From Adenophora triphylla var. japonica (lineage: Eukaryota > Streptophyta > Magnoliopsida > Asterales > Campanulaceae): a stretch of DNA of 64,000 bases. Location: contig JAFEMH010002596.1 in the NCBI GenBank assembly GCA_022495995.1, positions 124,001 through 188,000 of the forward strand, read 5' to 3'. The notes under the pieces were generated by a model. It was not told the DNA's origin. It searched no databases and saw nothing but the letters and a program-made list of their open reading frames with translations. The position numbers and the translations under genes are program-made. Numbering within the stretch: position 1 is the first letter of the stretch; every line of letters begins with the position of its first letter. Below are positions 63,013 to 64,000 of the stretch, in pieces.

Positions 63013-63600
63013 GCAAAAACGTTTGTGCTTTCCTTCAATAGTTCGACTATCTCCACCCTTTCTTTTGGTGACAGTTGTCTCCCTATTTTGATTATTTGGT
63101 CGGGGTTGGATTCTATCTCTTCCAGCTCGTCGACTGGTTCTAGTTCTGGGCTGTCTCTAAACTGCAGAGTTTCCATAATGATTTCTCTGACCCTTCTTCT
63201 TTCCTCAGCTCCCAAGTGTGGAGCTTCTTCTTCAATCATGTCATCTGGCTCATCAGCTATTTCTCCATTGGAGGCCCCTGAGTTTTGGTTGACTTGGAGG
63301 CATAGGTCGCCTATGATGACTTGGTCGACCAAAACTGTATCTGTCGTGACCTCAGTGTTTTCAAAGAGACGTGTCGGCTCAGTCATGACGTGTTCATGTG
63401 AGGGATAGGTCGTCTTTATTAGATCATTGATAATTTGGAAGTAGTGGTGACGAGACTTTGAGAACTTCCGGCTTGCCTGCAGGTATCAATCTCCAACTCC
63501 CTCTTCTTTTTGGACCAGAGCGACCTGTCCAGGTATACCTAATATTGCATGGTATTCACTTATAACATCAATGACTATAAATGTTACCTTAGCAGTTGTT
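63013..63600 (-). pseudogene. E4 protease-RT linker
   Basis: 63386-63009 is open: TDTVLVDQVIIGDLCLQVNQ, EERRRVREIIMETLQFRD and KEDQ-like acidic text ending ELLKESTNVFA, the usual phrase before RT (KxNxDVFAW). 63390-63600 is damaged and holds no clear domain. Confidence 0.65.
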
Positions 63601-64000
63601 CTCAAAGGATGCTGCCCGATGGCGACCTCCAATTCAACCTACCCTTGGCGTTGACCCTGTGATTGGTGAAGCCCTCTAACTGACCTAAATAAGGTGATAA
63701 CCTTGCATCTGTCAATCCCATATCGAGGAAAGTTTTGTAGTAGAGGATGTCCTTGCAGGCCCCCGTGTTCCTACTAGGGTGATTAGTTGAGGGACCTGCA
63801 ATGTTACTTGCAACTGTTCGACCATTTTGGACATTCTTAGCTTGCCGGCTTGCCCCTTGATCAGGTATGGGACTTTTCTGCCTTCTCCCATCTTGTAAGC
63901 CTGCACCATCAGCCACGCTGTTGGAGCGAGTGACCCTCCTAGTGGGATTGCCCGGTGGAGGAGGAGGCAAGTTTGCAGTGCGATTTCCAACACCTGCCTC
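63601..64000 (-). pseudogene. E4 protease, C-terminal half, running off the window
   Basis: NTGACKDILYYKTFLDMGLT (about 63790-63710) followed by PYLGQLEGFTNHRVNAKGR fits the active-site box and flap side of a gypsy protease (usually DTGxSxDILF). The catalytic Asp reads Asn (AAC). A Pro/Arg-rich stretch (NPTRRVTRSNSVADGAGLQD) lies upstream towards the window edge. Because of the substitution and uncertain frame, activity is unlikely. Confidence 0.5.

Larger units (their letters stand above)
55197..64000 (-). mobile_element. E4: Tat-like Ty3/gypsy element, partial
   Basis: The minus-strand pol runs from the right window edge to about 59896 (protease end, RT, RNase H, archaeal-type RNase H, integrase). 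Then come a tandem array and a plus-strand antisense gene with a gypsy-type transposon domain. LTRs and PBS are not in the window, so the left limit is set only by the hAT-like fragment. It lacks the stem-loop modules and palindromes of E1-E3, so it is a different branch. Confidence 0.7.

Noticed and set aside
62872..63408. 178-codon open frame on the plus strand, Ser/Thr-rich
   Set aside because: It is the shadow of the E4 RT and linker on the other strand, which show clear domain motifs.

Overview
The window is plant nuclear DNA from a flowering plant and is made almost entirely of nested LTR retrotransposons of the Ty3/gypsy Tat (Ogre-like) type. I see no ordinary single-copy host gene, and the species cannot be told. 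The lineage call rests on primer binding sites of the tRNA-Arg type (TGGCGACTCCGCTGGGGA), pol order PR - RT - RNase H - second archaeal-type RNase H - INT, very large size, extra antisense genes, and tandem arrays just inside the 3' LTR.

Layout. E1 (minus strand, 72-55030) is the outer element; without its two nested guests it would be about 22.5 kb. Its 5' LTR is 53001-55030 and its 3' LTR is 72-2135. Reading leftwards come leader, gag (51849-49406), the guest E3, the rest of gag-pro-pol (30997-23427), two plus-strand antisense genes, a 33-bp tandem array and the 3' LTR. E2 (plus strand, 5856-19900, perfect GGCGG target duplication, nearly identical LTRs) lies inside exon 3 of E1's first antisense gene. 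E3 (plus strand, 30998-49405, more diverged LTRs) lies inside E1's gag-pol. E4 (minus strand, 55197 to the right edge) is a more distant Tat-type element whose pol starts beyond the window; it carries a different antisense gene, with a putative gypsy-type transposon domain. A truncated hAT-like terminus (55031-55196) separates E1 from E4, and positions 1-71 are an integrase fragment of an E4-like element.

How the parts work together. E1, E2 and E3 share one plan: LTR - PBS - leader with hairpins and a conserved block - gag-pol (variably deleted) - a conserved stem-loop module - a 19-nt invariant block - antisense ORF-B - antisense ORF-A (a multi-exon plant mobile domain gene) - private tandem array - a second type of the stem-loop module - PPT - LTR. 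The antisense genes lie on the strand opposite the genomic RNA, which explains how they keep introns through retrotransposition. In E1 and E3 the antisense promoters carry the same family-specific palindrome found upstream of the LTR TATA box.

Most coding parts are broken by frameshifts and stops. E2 is young but lacks capsid, protease, RT, RNase H and integrase, so it must have moved using proteins from a relative. The most unusual observations are the shared palindromes, the nine-copy stem-loop with paired base changes, the conserved leader block, the PBS-like repeat inside each LTR, and the intron-bearing antisense plant mobile domain genes.
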